NCBI GenBank assembly: GCA_015057325.1
Contig: SVEQ01000014.1
Coordinates: 1 to 64,000 of the forward strand
Reading direction: 5' to 3'
Length of the DNA stretch: 64,000 nt
DNA from: Lachnospiraceae bacterium
GTDB taxonomy: Bacteria > Bacillota > Clostridia > Lachnospirales > Lachnospiraceae
Under the pieces are notes generated by a model, which saw nothing but the letters and a program-made list of their open reading frames with translations, ran no database searches and was not told the origin of the DNA. Position numbers and translations under genes: made by a program. This document shows positions 8,334 to 17,070 of the stretch, piece by piece. The stretch's first letter is position 1. The number at the start of each line of letters is the position of its first letter.

Positions 8334-8870
8334 ATGGAATTCCTTGACAAACTGTTAGAACAATATCGTAATTCCTTTGATATCGAAAGGGATTATAAGA
8401 TTGGTGATGTGACAGCACAGGCTTATGGGTATTTTGCAAAGACCGATGAGAAATATGTGCTTTCGCAAAAGGCCAATCTTTGGAGTGTTCAAGGTTTTGA
8501 GCACATTTTGTTCTTTGAAAAGGAAAGTGTCTGCGAAAATGATATCTTGGCAATAAGAAATCTTATGGTTGAGTATATGGCGCCTAATTTTGTCTGCAAA
8601 GGGAAGAAGTATCCCCAAAAAGACCACATGTATTCATATCTTACGGTAGTAATGCTTTGCAAGAACACACCGGATAATAATACTGTTTTGGCTGTGGAAT
8701 CATTTAAGTTTACAAAGAATTATTTGCTGACGATAAGAGGATATGTGGAGGGACAGGTTGTAGTTATGGATTTGTCTGCAGGAAAAGCTTACACCAATAA
8801 GGCGGCGAAACACCTTAAAAAGTTCTACGAGAACGAATATGAAACATACGAAAGGGGACTTAAAAAATGA
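8334..8870 (+). CDS. conserved small protein coupled to CstA
   Basis: A 178-residue soluble alpha/beta protein without signal peptide or membrane segment. I do not recognise the family. Visible features are a central run of beta-type segments (YSYLTVVMLC, TVLAVESFKF, NYLLTIRGYV, QVVVMDLS) and a Lys/Glu-rich C-terminal helix. Its end overlaps the start of the CstA gene by four bases (ATGA), so the two are translationally coupled and this protein probably acts with CstA, for example as a cytoplasmic modulator; that role is inferred from position alone. The start at 8334 follows GGGAG at 8319-8323. Confidence 0.7.
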   Translation: MEFLDKLLEQYRNSFDIERDYKIGDVTAQAYGYFAKTDEKYVLSQKANLWSVQGFEHILFFEKESVCENDILAIRNLMVEYMAPNFVCKGKKYPQKDHMYSYLTVVMLCKNTPDNNTVLAVESFKFTKNYLLTIRGYVEGQVVVMDLSAGKAYTNKAAKHLKKFYENEYETYERGLKK

Positions 8871-10627
8871 ACGCGGCTTTGGTACTTATTGTTAGTATCG
8901 TAATTTTACTCTGCGGCTATGTTTTCTACGGAAAATGGTTGGCAGAACAATGGGGAGTGGATCCAAGTAAGACTACTCCGGCTCACGAAATGGAGGACGG
9001 AATGGATTACGTTCCGGCAAAAACACCTGTGCTTATGGGACATCATTTCTCATCAATAGCAGGTGCGGGACCGATAAATGGTCCTATTCAGGCAGCTATT
9101 TTTGGCTGGGTTCCTGTACTTTTGTGGGTACTTATCGGTGGTATATTCTATGGAGGCGTGCATGATTACGGAGCACTTTTTGCTTCAATACGTCATCAGG
9201 GACAGTCTATCGGTGAGGTTATTGAGGATGCAATGGGATCTATGGCAAAGAAGATATTTATTATCTTTGCATATCTTACACTGTTATTGGTTGTGGCAGC
9301 ATTTAGCTCGATTGTGGCAAGCACATTCGGAAGCACAACTGCAACAGGTGATGCGGTTGAAGGTGCAGCACTTTTGGCTCACCAGCAGACAGCAATGATA
9401 TCATTTTTGTTCATAGTACTTGCAATTGTTTTTGGATTTTTTGTATATCGCAAGCATATGCCTATCGGTATTGCATCAGTAATTGGTGTGATTGGCATTG
9501 TAGCTATTGTGGCAATCGGAATGAACTGGTGCCCGATAACCATTTCTTACAATGCATGGATGTGGATTCTTGCGGTTTATATTTTGATAGCATCGGTTAC
9601 ACCGGTGTGGATATTGTTGCAGCCAAGAGATTACTTAAGCTCATTTTTGCTTTATTTCATGATAGCTGTTGCACTTATAGCAATTATCGGAGCATCACTT
9701 ACAGGCAACGGAAGCCTTTCAATTCCAGCATTTTCAGGCTGGACTATTGCAGAGTCTAACGGACTTTTCGCAACAGGAAATCTTTTCCCGGCACTTTTTG
9801 TAACAATCGCATGTGGTGCGATTTCAGGTTTCCACTCACTTGTATCATCAGGTACAACATCAAAGCAGATCGACAATGAGGCTAACGCAAGACCCGTTGC
9901 ATACGGTTCAATGCTTATCGAGTGTGTGGTTGCAGTCATCTCACTTTGTGCAGTTGGTTATGTTTGGAATATAGTAAATGTTTCAAAAGAGGAATTGGCA
10001 GCAACCGGTCTTACAAGCCCGACAGCAGTATTTGCAGGCGGTGTTTCAAGAATGATCGGTACATTTGCAGGAGAGAACAGTCCGCTTGTAAGCATTACAT
10101 ACAGTATGTTCGTACTTGCGGTATCAGTATTCTGTCTTACGTCTCTTGATACTGCTACACGTCTTGCGCGTTATATGTTCCAGGAGTTCTGGCTTTCTGC
10201 TGACGAGACGGTTAAAGATGTTACGGGAACAAAGAAATTCCTTTGCAATCCTTATTTTGCAACAATCGTAACTGTAGTACTTGGCGTTGGTCTTGGAATG
10301 ACAGGTTATGCTAAGATTTGGCCACTCTTTGGTGCTGCTAACCAGCTTCTTGCTGCAGTCGGACTTCTTGCAGTATGTACATGGCTTGGCAAAGTTGGAC
10401 GCAACAACAAGATGTTCTACGTTCCGATGGTGTTCATGCTTATCGTTACAATTTGCTCACTTGTTCAGACAATTACGGGTAAGGTGAAATTGATATCTTC
10501 AGGAGCAGCAGATGTTTGGGCTGTTGTTCAGGCTGTGCTAGCAGTCCTTCTTGTGGTTCTTGCACTTGTACTTGCCGTATATTCATTTGCAAATCTTGCA
10601 AAGCAGGGCAAAAAAGAAGAGGCATAG
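8867..10627 (+). CDS. cstA: carbon starvation protein CstA, pyruvate/peptide transporter
   Basis: A 586-residue polytopic membrane protein of the CstA family, with about 16 hydrophobic segments. Diagnostic motifs are GHHFSSIAGAGPINGPIQA near residues 63-81, the HDYGALFASIRHQG loop near 100-113, FHSLVSSGTTSKQI near 323-336 and the LTSLDTATRLARY segment near 423-435. CstA-type proteins take up pyruvate or peptides during carbon limitation. The family range is about 480-700 residues, so this copy is complete. Translation is coupled to the preceding 178-residue protein by an ATGA overlap. It is followed by a terminator at 10644-10667, which makes a two-gene operon. Confidence 0.95.
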   Translation: MNAALVLIVSIVILLCGYVFYGKWLAEQWGVDPSKTTPAHEMEDGMDYVPAKTPVLMGHHFSSIAGAGPINGPIQAAIFGWVPVLLWVLIGGIFYGGVHDYGALFASIRHQGQSIGEVIEDAMGSMAKKIFIIFAYLTLLLVVAAFSSIVASTFGSTTATGDAVEGAALLAHQQTAMISFLFIVLAIVFGFFVYRKHMPIGIASVIGVIGIVAIVAIGMNWCPITISYNAWMWILAVYILIASVTPVWILLQPRDYLSSFLLYFMIAVALIAIIGASLTGNGSLSIPAFSGWTIAESNGLFATGNLFPALFVTIACGAISGFHSLVSSGTTSKQIDNEANARPVAYGSMLIECVVAVISLCAVGYVWNIVNVSKEELAATGLTSPTAVFAGGVSRMIGTFAGENSPLVSITYSMFVLAVSVFCLTSLDTATRLARYMFQEFWLSADETVKDVTGTKKFLCNPYFATIVTVVLGVGLGMTGYAKIWPLFGAANQLLAAVGLLAVCTWLGKVGRNNKMFYVPMVFMLIVTICSLVQTITGKVKLISSGAADVWAVVQAVLAVLLVVLALVLAVYSFANLAKQGKKEEA

Positions 10628-10643
10628 AAAATGAAGAAATTGA

Positions 10644-10667
10644 GGGAGTCTTTTGGCTCCCTTTTTT
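10644..10667 (+). terminator. Rho-independent terminator after cstA
   Basis: A GGGAGTC/GGCTCCC stem (10644-10650 with 10655-10661, one wobble) has a TTTT loop and is followed by six T. Confidence 0.85.
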
Positions 10668-10732
10668 GATTGCCTAAAATGAATGCGGACTTGAATTTAA
10701 TTTTTTTATCGTGTATTATTAGTATATTAGTT

Positions 10733-10802
10733 TGCGTTCTGGGTATAATAATTATTATAGTATACTATGCGTTCTGGGTTGGTATACAAGAGTGAATACT
10801 CT
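10733..10802 (+). promoter_or_regulatory. direct repeats and dyads upstream of AAA ATPase gene
   Basis: TGCGTTCTGGGT occurs perfectly at 10733-10744 and again at 10768-10779, 35 bp apart. Between them is the palindrome ATAATAATTATTAT (10746-10759) followed by TATACT-like -10 sequences (10761-10766). A small AGAGT/ACTCT hairpin follows at 10789-10802. These lie 60-130 bp before the gene at 10862 and could be protein-binding sites. Nothing else is seen in the stretch 10668-10861. Confidence 0.4.
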
Positions 10803-10861
10803 GCGCATAGCGTGTATGAGCTACGTTGATTTTATGTTAGCATTTTTAAAAGGGGATATAT

Positions 10862-12220
10862 ATGGAGATAAAAAGAAAAATATATGACCGAATAGTAGAT
10901 TGGAAAGAACAGTCAAAGGGTACAAAAGCACTACTACTTGAAGGTGCAAGAAGAATAGGAAAATCAACTGTTGCTGAAGAAATCGGAAAGAATGAATACA
11001 AGTCTTATATTTTGATCGATTTTAATAAGGCGAGTAAAAAAATTAGGGAAGCCTTTGATGAAATTAATAATCTGGACATTTTTTTTCAGACATTGATGCT
11101 TGAATATAATACGCGCCTTTATCAAAGAGAATCATTGATTATTTTTGATGAAATACAGAAGTTTCCCAAGGCAAGGGAGATTATCAAATATCTTGTGGCA
11201 GATGGAAGATATGATTACATTGAAACAGGTTCGTTGATTTCAATCAAAGAAAATGTGGAAGATATTACAATTCCGTCAGAGGAAAGAAAAATTAAAATGT
11301 ACCCTGTGGATTTTGAAGAGTACATGGATTATATTGGAGAAGATATCCTGATGGAATATATAGCAGATTGTTGGGAAAAGAAAGTTCCGCTGGATAATAA
11401 GATGCATTCAAAGGCAATGCATTTTTTTAAGGAGTATCTGTTAGTGGGAGGTATGCCGCAGGTGCTTGTGTCATATATGTCAAATGCACGAAGTTTTGAC
11501 GATGCTGACATTGAAAAGAGAGATATTCTTAATTTATATAGGGATGATATCAAAAAGTCTGCAAAAAGATACAATTCCAAGGTGTCTGCTATTTTTGAAA
11601 ATATTCCTGCATATTTATCTACCCATGAAAAAAGAATTGTACTTAGCGAAATCGATGCTAACGGACGCTTTGATAAATATGATGAGCCCCTGTTTTGGCT
11701 GGATGATTCCATGATATGTAATCTGTGTTATAAATGCAATGACCCAAGTGTGGGATTATCGCTTAATAAGAATGAATCGTATGTTAAATGTTACATGGGC
11801 GACACCGGACTGCTTGTTAGTCTGGCATTTAATGAAAATGAGATTACAAACCAAAATCTGTATAAACAGATATTAGATGGCAGGCTTGCACTTAATCAGG
11901 GGATGCTATATGAGAATGTTATTTCACAGATGCTTGTTGCAAAGGGTCGTAAACTATATTTTTATTCAAGGTATAGTGAGGAGAAACATAGAAATGACAT
12001 AGAGATGGATTTCCTCTTATCAAATGAAAGCAAGACAAATTATATGATTAATCCGATAGAGGTCAAATTCTCGAAGAATTATACAACTACCTCATTATTA
12101 AGATTTAACGAATTGTTTGGTAATAGAGTAGATAACAGATGGATAATACACCCCAAAAATCTTTTTGTAGACGAAGGGATAATTAAGATACCACCATATA
12201 TGCTCTGGATTGCACTATAG
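10862..12220 (+). CDS. AAA ATPase with DUF4143 domain
   Basis: A 452-residue ATPase of the AAA_14/DUF4143 class. Walker A is GARRIGKST at residues 28-36 and Walker B LIIFDEIQ at about 92-99, with a conserved ETGSLIS sensor-like segment near 121-127. The C-terminal DUF4143 part carries an NPIEVKF motif near residue 395, typical of the nuclease-like fold at the end of these proteins. The genes are abundant in gut Firmicutes and Bacteroidetes as solitary units; their function is not established. This copy stands alone, 235 bp after the cstA stop and 74 bp before the next gene. The start follows AAAAGGGGA at 10849-10857. Confidence 0.88.
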   Translation: MEIKRKIYDRIVDWKEQSKGTKALLLEGARRIGKSTVAEEIGKNEYKSYILIDFNKASKKIREAFDEINNLDIFFQTLMLEYNTRLYQRESLIIFDEIQKFPKAREIIKYLVADGRYDYIETGSLISIKENVEDITIPSEERKIKMYPVDFEEYMDYIGEDILMEYIADCWEKKVPLDNKMHSKAMHFFKEYLLVGGMPQVLVSYMSNARSFDDADIEKRDILNLYRDDIKKSAKRYNSKVSAIFENIPAYLSTHEKRIVLSEIDANGRFDKYDEPLFWLDDSMICNLCYKCNDPSVGLSLNKNESYVKCYMGDTGLLVSLAFNENEITNQNLYKQILDGRLALNQGMLYENVISQMLVAKGRKLYFYSRYSEEKHRNDIEMDFLLSNESKTNYMINPIEVKFSKNYTTTSLLRFNELFGNRVDNRWIIHPKNLFVDEGIIKIPPYMLWIAL

Positions 12221-12294
12221 GATATAATTGCAGAGGTTGCATTTGAAAAGTGTGTTGCTGCAAGAGTTTGTATTGAAATGTGAGGAGGTAGAAT

Positions 12295-13350
12295 ATGCAT
12301 CAATTTAGATTACCGGATCATCTTCGTGTTGAGGAGGGATGTTTTGCCTATATACCCGAAATGATGGAAGATGTTGTACCGGATTTGGAAAATAAGAAGA
12401 CAATTATTGTTACAGAGAAAGCACTTAAGGAACTTTTTGAGGACACGCTTGCAACTATAGCGTCAAGCTTTGGTACAAGCGAATTCTATCTGATAGAAGC
12501 GGCCACTTATGATGAGGCGGTAGATCTTGCAAAATATATCACAATGAATGAGTTTGGACTTGTGATAGGCTTTGGCGGAGGAACGGTGTTAGACCTTGCC
12601 AAGTTTGCGGCGTTTGTCAGTAAGGCTGGTTATATATGTCTTCCGACAACACTTTCAAACGACAGTCTTGCTTCGCCGGTTGCGGTTCTTGGCACTGAAG
12701 GTCGTGCAAGAAAGACATTTAAGTGTACAATCCCTGACGCAATATTTGTCGATGTGAGTATTATAATGAGTGCACCCGAAAGACAGCTGCTTTCGGGAAT
12801 TGGCGATACGATAAGCAAATATACTGCATTAAATGACTGGAGAATTGCCGCGGAAGAAGGAAGAGAAAATGTTCACGATTTCGCATATATGATATCTAAG
12901 ATGGCATTTAATTCAATCTGTTATAACGATATGAAGGAGTTAAAGAGTAAGGACTTCATTAAGCGTCTTACACAGGCGCTTGTAATGGGCGGACTTGCAA
13001 TGGAGATAGCAGGCTCATCCAGACCTTCAAGTGGTTCGGAGCATCTGTTCTGTCATGCGTTAGAGGAAAATTTTGCAGATGATGTGAAAGTTCCACATGG
13101 TATTGCGGTTGCAATGGGAAGTTACGCCGCGTGCAAGTTCCAGGGCAGAAATATAAAAAAGATTACAAGACTTCTTAAGGAGTATAATATTCCGGTACAT
13201 CCGTCAGAGTGGAAGATAACAGAAGATATTTTCGTGGGTGCATGGCAGAGTGCATCGGCTACAAGACCTGAGCGTTACACGATATTAAATGAAGCTGATT
13301 TGTCGAAGGAACATTTAGCGGCTATATATAAGGAATTGGAAGAATTATAA
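12295..13350 (+). CDS. egsA: sn-glycerol-1-phosphate dehydrogenase family protein
   Basis: A 351-residue NAD(P)-dependent dehydrogenase of the iron/zinc alcohol-dehydrogenase fold, in the AraM/EgsA group. The nucleotide-binding motif is GFGGGTVLDLAKF at residues 92-104. The substrate loop PTTLSNDSLASP resembles the PTTASHDGIASP type of glycerol-1-phosphate dehydrogenases. Candidate metal ligands are the Asp in SGIGDTISK and the His residues in SGSEHLFCHALE and VPHGIAV. It would reduce dihydroxyacetone phosphate to sn-glycerol-1-phosphate, the archaeal-type stereoisomer, which some Gram-positives use in minor lipids. The start at 12295 follows GAGGAGG at 12281-12287. It is a single gene; no prenyltransferase is adjacent. 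Substrate specificity is inferred from motifs. Confidence 0.82.
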   Translation: MHQFRLPDHLRVEEGCFAYIPEMMEDVVPDLENKKTIIVTEKALKELFEDTLATIASSFGTSEFYLIEAATYDEAVDLAKYITMNEFGLVIGFGGGTVLDLAKFAAFVSKAGYICLPTTLSNDSLASPVAVLGTEGRARKTFKCTIPDAIFVDVSIIMSAPERQLLSGIGDTISKYTALNDWRIAAEEGRENVHDFAYMISKMAFNSICYNDMKELKSKDFIKRLTQALVMGGLAMEIAGSSRPSSGSEHLFCHALEENFADDVKVPHGIAVAMGSYAACKFQGRNIKKITRLLKEYNIPVHPSEWKITEDIFVGAWQSASATRPERYTILNEADLSKEHLAAIYKELEEL

Positions 13351-13410
13351 AAGAACAATATATCGAAGATGAATGATACAAGAATTTGTACGGCAGGAGA
13401 AATAATATGA

Positions 13411-13569
13411 ACAAGAGGAAAGACCGGTACATATTACGTGTTTGTTGTTCCGGTTGAGGGCGAACTTGATCTTAAGAAGGCTGCAAAGGCGGTTGGCGAG
13501 AAATCGATAGAAATGATTAAAAGGTCGGATATCAGGTTGAGGTTGCACCTTCCGATATTGGTAAGGTAA
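13411..13569 (+). pseudogene. ybaK: remnant of YbaK-type Cys-tRNA(Pro) deacylase
   Basis: The frame starting near 13411 reads [19 protein letters not shown], continues with [17 protein letters not shown], and then loses similarity. This is the central strand-helix segment of YbaK/EbsC deacylases, which remove misloaded cysteine from tRNA(Pro). The gene has no N-terminal third, no in-frame start (TGA at 13408-13410) and no C-terminal GGCSP segment. A second frame continues as [20 protein letters not shown] up to a stop at 13601, which may be part of another lost gene. Family length is about 160 residues; about 40 remain. Confidence 0.7.
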
Positions 13570-13644
13570 TAAGATATGAGATTGGGGATATAGTTGTATA
13601 GTAGTAATTGTTAAACATACGACAAAAATAGTAAAGTATTTAGG

Positions 13645-13668
13645 GACGGGACATTGGTTCCGTCTTTT
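13645..13668 (+). terminator. Rho-independent terminator
   Basis: GACGGGAC pairs with GTTCCGTC (13645-13652 with 13657-13664, one wobble) and is followed by TTTT. It lies after the YbaK remnant. Confidence 0.7.
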
Positions 13669-13774
13669 ATGCGTTTTTTAATTAGGATACAAATAGGATA
13701 TATTTATGTGGTAATATACATTTACAAACGTTTGATAAATAATCCATTGATGGAATAGAGCGGGGAGAGAGTAA

Positions 13775-14458
13775 ATGGCATTTCAAATATTGATGGTTGA
13801 AGATGATAGACAGATATGCGAGGTTGTTGGAGATTTTCTCACTGATAAAAGTGAAAATAAAATAACAGTCGAGTTTGCGGAAGATGGGGATAAGGCAACG
13901 GAAATGTTGTACGAGAAGGAGTATGATCTTGTCCTTTTGGATGTTATGCTTCCTGGGGTATCAGGTTTTGAAATATGCAGATTCATACGTAGTAACAGTA
14001 TATGTCCGATAGTTTTTGTAACTGCAAGGGGACGCCAGGAAGATGTTCTTAAAGGGTATGAATTGGGGGCAGATGATTATGTTGTTAAGCCGTTTTCAGT
14101 TGCGGAACTCTATGCCAAAGTAAATGCACTTCTCAGACGTTCAAAAGGAATGATAAAAGCTAGAGAAATTAACTGCGGTCAGATTTATCTCAATCCGCTG
14201 ACGCTTCAAGTGTATGTCGGTGATGAAAGAAAAGAGATTACTCTTGCTGCAAAAGAGTATCATTTACTCAAGGTTTTGATTGAACACGCTGATGAAACTT
14301 TATCAAGGGATTATCTGCTCACAAGAATATGGGGATATGATTTTGACGGCAATGAAAGAGTTGTTGACAACCATATTAAGAAGGTGCGAAAGGCACTGGG
14401 AGAGTACGGAAACCAAATACAAACGGTTTTTGGACGCGGATACCGTATGAGAGCATGA
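13775..14458 (+). CDS. OmpR/PhoB-family response regulator
   Basis: A 227-residue transcription factor. The receiver domain (residues 1-120) has the acidic pair E9/D10, phospho-acceptor D56 in LVLLDVMLP, and Thr in VTARG and Lys in VVKPFS at the conserved switch positions. The winged-helix output domain (about 130-226) ends in NQIQTVFGRGYRMRA. It is encoded 18 bp before the histidine kinase at 14477, which is its expected phosphodonor. The start follows CGGGGAGAGAG. No target operator is obvious in the surrounding sequence. The next genes downstream (sigma/anti-sigma) lie beyond a terminator. Confidence 0.93.
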   Translation: MAFQILMVEDDRQICEVVGDFLTDKSENKITVEFAEDGDKATEMLYEKEYDLVLLDVMLPGVSGFEICRFIRSNSICPIVFVTARGRQEDVLKGYELGADDYVVKPFSVAELYAKVNALLRRSKGMIKAREINCGQIYLNPLTLQVYVGDERKEITLAAKEYHLLKVLIEHADETLSRDYLLTRIWGYDFDGNERVVDNHIKKVRKALGEYGNQIQTVFGRGYRMRA

Positions 14459-14476
14459 CATAAGGGGGAATTGTAA

Positions 14477-16333
14477 ATGAAGAAGCCGAGATTGAAGAAA
14501 TACATTTTTTGTTCGTGTCTTATAGCATTTATTTTATCAGTAATAATATGTATAGTAGCACTCTATGTTTTGGATAGGAATAACTTTGCCACGAGATCTT
14601 TTTTGATATCAGATTATGAATCGGATATTGTGGGGGAAGTTAATAAACAATTAGCGTATTCAGACCCTAATGAAGTTGTTAAAGAAGGATTGAAATCAGA
14701 TAAGTATGGACTAGGACTTGCTGATGTTAATCGTACCATTAAAATGGTATCTGCAGCAGGATGTTTTTCGGCATTATATGACAATAAAGGAAGATTAATT
14801 ACTGATGCATCGCAGGCTGTTTTTTTCAGGATTTACAAAAAGAATGAAAATGGCACAATGAAGAAAATATGGCTGGAGAGTGATTATAACAAAATCTGGA
14901 AAGAAATATTTGAAAAGTATCATAGTAGCTGCGAGGAACCTATAGGAGAAAATGATATAGGTTACTCCAAAGACGAAACGATTAATAATATTATGGATAA
15001 TGATACGGAAAATGTTCAGGTGGATACGAAAATTGTTCCGGAAGAAATATATTATAAAGGCGGATACTTTGTTCCGGGGAAAATACATGTACGTGTGAAG
15101 GTTGTCGTGTTGAAAGGTGATGATTTTATTACATATTCAAAAGATGTATTTGATATAGACATGACACCTGATAATGTAAGTGAGTATACCAAATTAAGTT
15201 TGGGGAATGAACAAAACGGATATTTTTATGATAGTGAAACTTTCACAGTCGTTTTGGGAATATCCAAAGATACTAAAGATTATGAGGATTATGAATATTT
15301 TACGAATTATTTAAAAAATGAAAAAACAGCTATGTCTGAATTATTGCGTCAGGATTACAGTTATGGAAGCGCATTCTTAAAATATAATATGGACAGCAGT
15401 TTTATGCATCATATAGAATGTTCAGGTGAAGCAATCGACGTAAATCTAGATGATAATGATTTTGAGTATGCTGTAGTGGCTGTTGGGAATAGTGATATTT
15501 TAACTGATTATGAAAGTGAGTCACAGTTTGGTAAAGGTAAATACAATATTTTTAGAAAAGTATGGCTGCCTATAGGTTTGTTTACATCATTTATTATGAT
15601 GATTATAGCCAGTGTTATCGGAGGTTTTGTGTATATAAAGAAAAAGTCTGCCTACGATATGTACTGTTACCGTATTGAAACCACAAATGCTATGGCACAT
15701 GACTTAAAAACACCGCTTACTGCTATTTCAGGATATGCGGAAAACCTTGTTGAACAGGTACACGTCGATAAACGCGAATACTATGCAAAGTCCATTATTT
15801 CTAACGTGGACTATATGAACAAAATGATACATGATATTTTAGAACTGTCAAAGAGTGAGGATGCAAGATGTGAGATTTATTTGGAAGAGGTTGCTCTTGT
15901 GGAAATTGTAAATGCGGAACTGGATAGTCTGTCCGGTATCGTTTGTGAGAGAGGTCTTACGGTTTCTGTTTTGGGAGATTGTGTATTATCCACAGATAGA
16001 AATATGATTACTTCGCTTGTCGATAATCTTATTTCCAACGCAGTAAGATATGCAAAGGAACAGACCAATATTCTAATAGTTCTTGCCGATAAAAAGACGG
16101 TAGATGCTCCGTTTATTTCAAAGGGCATGCTGGTAAAAAATACTCTTTCAAGTCCGTTACAAAAATCGGTGGAAGAACTCAAAAAGCCTTATGTTAAGGG
16201 TGATGACAGCAGAGGAAGTCGAAGCGGCAGCGGAGTTGGACTTACAATCGTTGAAAATGTTGCGAAAAAACTTAAGTGCAAGGTAGTTTATAATGTTACC
16301 GACGAAGAGTTTTCGGTGAAGGTGTTGTTTTAA
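14477..16333 (+). CDS. membrane sensor histidine kinase
   Basis: A 618-residue kinase partnered with the regulator at 13775. There are membrane segments at about residues 11-33 and 365-390, enclosing an extracytoplasmic sensor of about 330 residues rich in Asp and Tyr with no recognised fold. The phospho-acceptor is H408 in NAMAHDLKTPLTA. The N-box is DNLISNAVRYA and the G2 box RSGSGVGLTIVEN. The canonical DxGxG (G1) box is replaced by a segment ending MLVKNTLSS; this substitution occurs in a subgroup of Firmicutes kinases, so activity is still likely. The start follows AAGGGGGAA at 14462-14470. A terminator follows at 16359. Confidence 0.9.
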   Translation: MKKPRLKKYIFCSCLIAFILSVIICIVALYVLDRNNFATRSFLISDYESDIVGEVNKQLAYSDPNEVVKEGLKSDKYGLGLADVNRTIKMVSAAGCFSALYDNKGRLITDASQAVFFRIYKKNENGTMKKIWLESDYNKIWKEIFEKYHSSCEEPIGENDIGYSKDETINNIMDNDTENVQVDTKIVPEEIYYKGGYFVPGKIHVRVKVVVLKGDDFITYSKDVFDIDMTPDNVSEYTKLSLGNEQNGYFYDSETFTVVLGISKDTKDYEDYEYFTNYLKNEKTAMSELLRQDYSYGSAFLKYNMDSSFMHHIECSGEAIDVNLDDNDFEYAVVAVGNSDILTDYESESQFGKGKYNIFRKVWLPIGLFTSFIMMIIASVIGGFVYIKKKSAYDMYCYRIETTNAMAHDLKTPLTAISGYAENLVEQVHVDKREYYAKSIISNVDYMNKMIHDILELSKSEDARCEIYLEEVALVEIVNAELDSLSGIVCERGLTVSVLGDCVLSTDRNMITSLVDNLISNAVRYAKEQTNILIVLADKKTVDAPFISKGMLVKNTLSSPLQKSVEELKKPYVKGDDSRGSRSGSGVGLTIVENVAKKLKCKVVYNVTDEEFSVKVLF

Positions 16334-16358
16334 ACTTTATATAAATACGGACCGTTTC

Positions 16359-16394
16359 ACTCTACCCATATTAACAAATGGGTAGAGTTTTTTT
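16359..16394 (+). terminator. Rho-independent terminator after histidine kinase
   Basis: A perfect 11-bp stem, ACTCTACCCAT with ATGGGTAGAGT (16359-16369 with 16378-16388), is followed by a seven-T run. Confidence 0.92.
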
Positions 16395-16496
16395 CGCGGT
16401 TGTGATAGAAATTCGTTGTTAAACTCGAATATATAGTATAAAACAAAAGTATAGAATATCTGATCAGAAAATGGCTATACTTATGGAGGTGATAGG

Positions 16497-17054
16497 TTGA
16501 AAATTAATGAAGAAAATTTCGTGGCGCAGTTAAAGAAAAGAAATGAGGATGCGCTGGTCTATGTGATGCGTACATATGGCGGGCTTGTTAAGTCCGTAGT
16601 TACGAGGCACATGCAGCAATATTTAATATACGAAGAGGATTGTATAAATGAGGTTTTCTTTGCAGTATGGGAGCATATTGATTCTTATATTTCTGAAAAG
16701 GGGAGTTTTGCAAACTGGATTGCGGGAATTGCCAGATTTAAGGCACTTGACTATATAAGGAAGCTTTCGAAACAGATGCGTGAAGAACATATAGAGGATA
16801 TGGTTACTGAAATTGCAGATGTTTGTGAGGAAGAAAAAGATTCTGATTATATTTCAGAGGAAATGGAAGAGATGATTTTATCTTTAAACGAAATGGACAG
16901 GGAATTGTTTCGGAGGCTTTACATTGAGGAACAGAAGATTTCTGAAATGAGCGCAGAAATGAATATGGATAGTTCTGTAATATACAACAGACTCTCAAGA
17001 TCCAGGAAAAAACTTAGAAAAAAGTATGAATTGAAAAATGATTTTTTGAATTAG
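16497..17054 (+). CDS. ECF-type RNA polymerase sigma factor
   Basis: A 185-residue sigma-70 family protein with only regions 2 and 4. Region 2 (about residues 12-90) includes EEDCINEVFFAVWEHI and FANWIAGIARFKALDYIRK. Region 4 (about 118-175) is a helix-turn-helix with RLYIEEQKISEMSAEM followed by DSSVIYNRLSRSRKKLRK. The start is TTG at 16497, supported by GGAGGTGA at 16485-16492. It ends 16 bp before the gene at 17071, a DUF4179-type anti-sigma protein, so the pair is a sigma/anti-sigma operon. The inducing stress is unknown. Confidence 0.93.
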   Translation: MKINEENFVAQLKKRNEDALVYVMRTYGGLVKSVVTRHMQQYLIYEEDCINEVFFAVWEHIDSYISEKGSFANWIAGIARFKALDYIRKLSKQMREEHIEDMVTEIADVCEEEKDSDYISEEMEEMILSLNEMDRELFRRLYIEEQKISEMSAEMNMDSSVIYNRLSRSRKKLRKKYELKNDFLN

Positions 17055-17070
17055 AAAGGGTGTGATTGTT

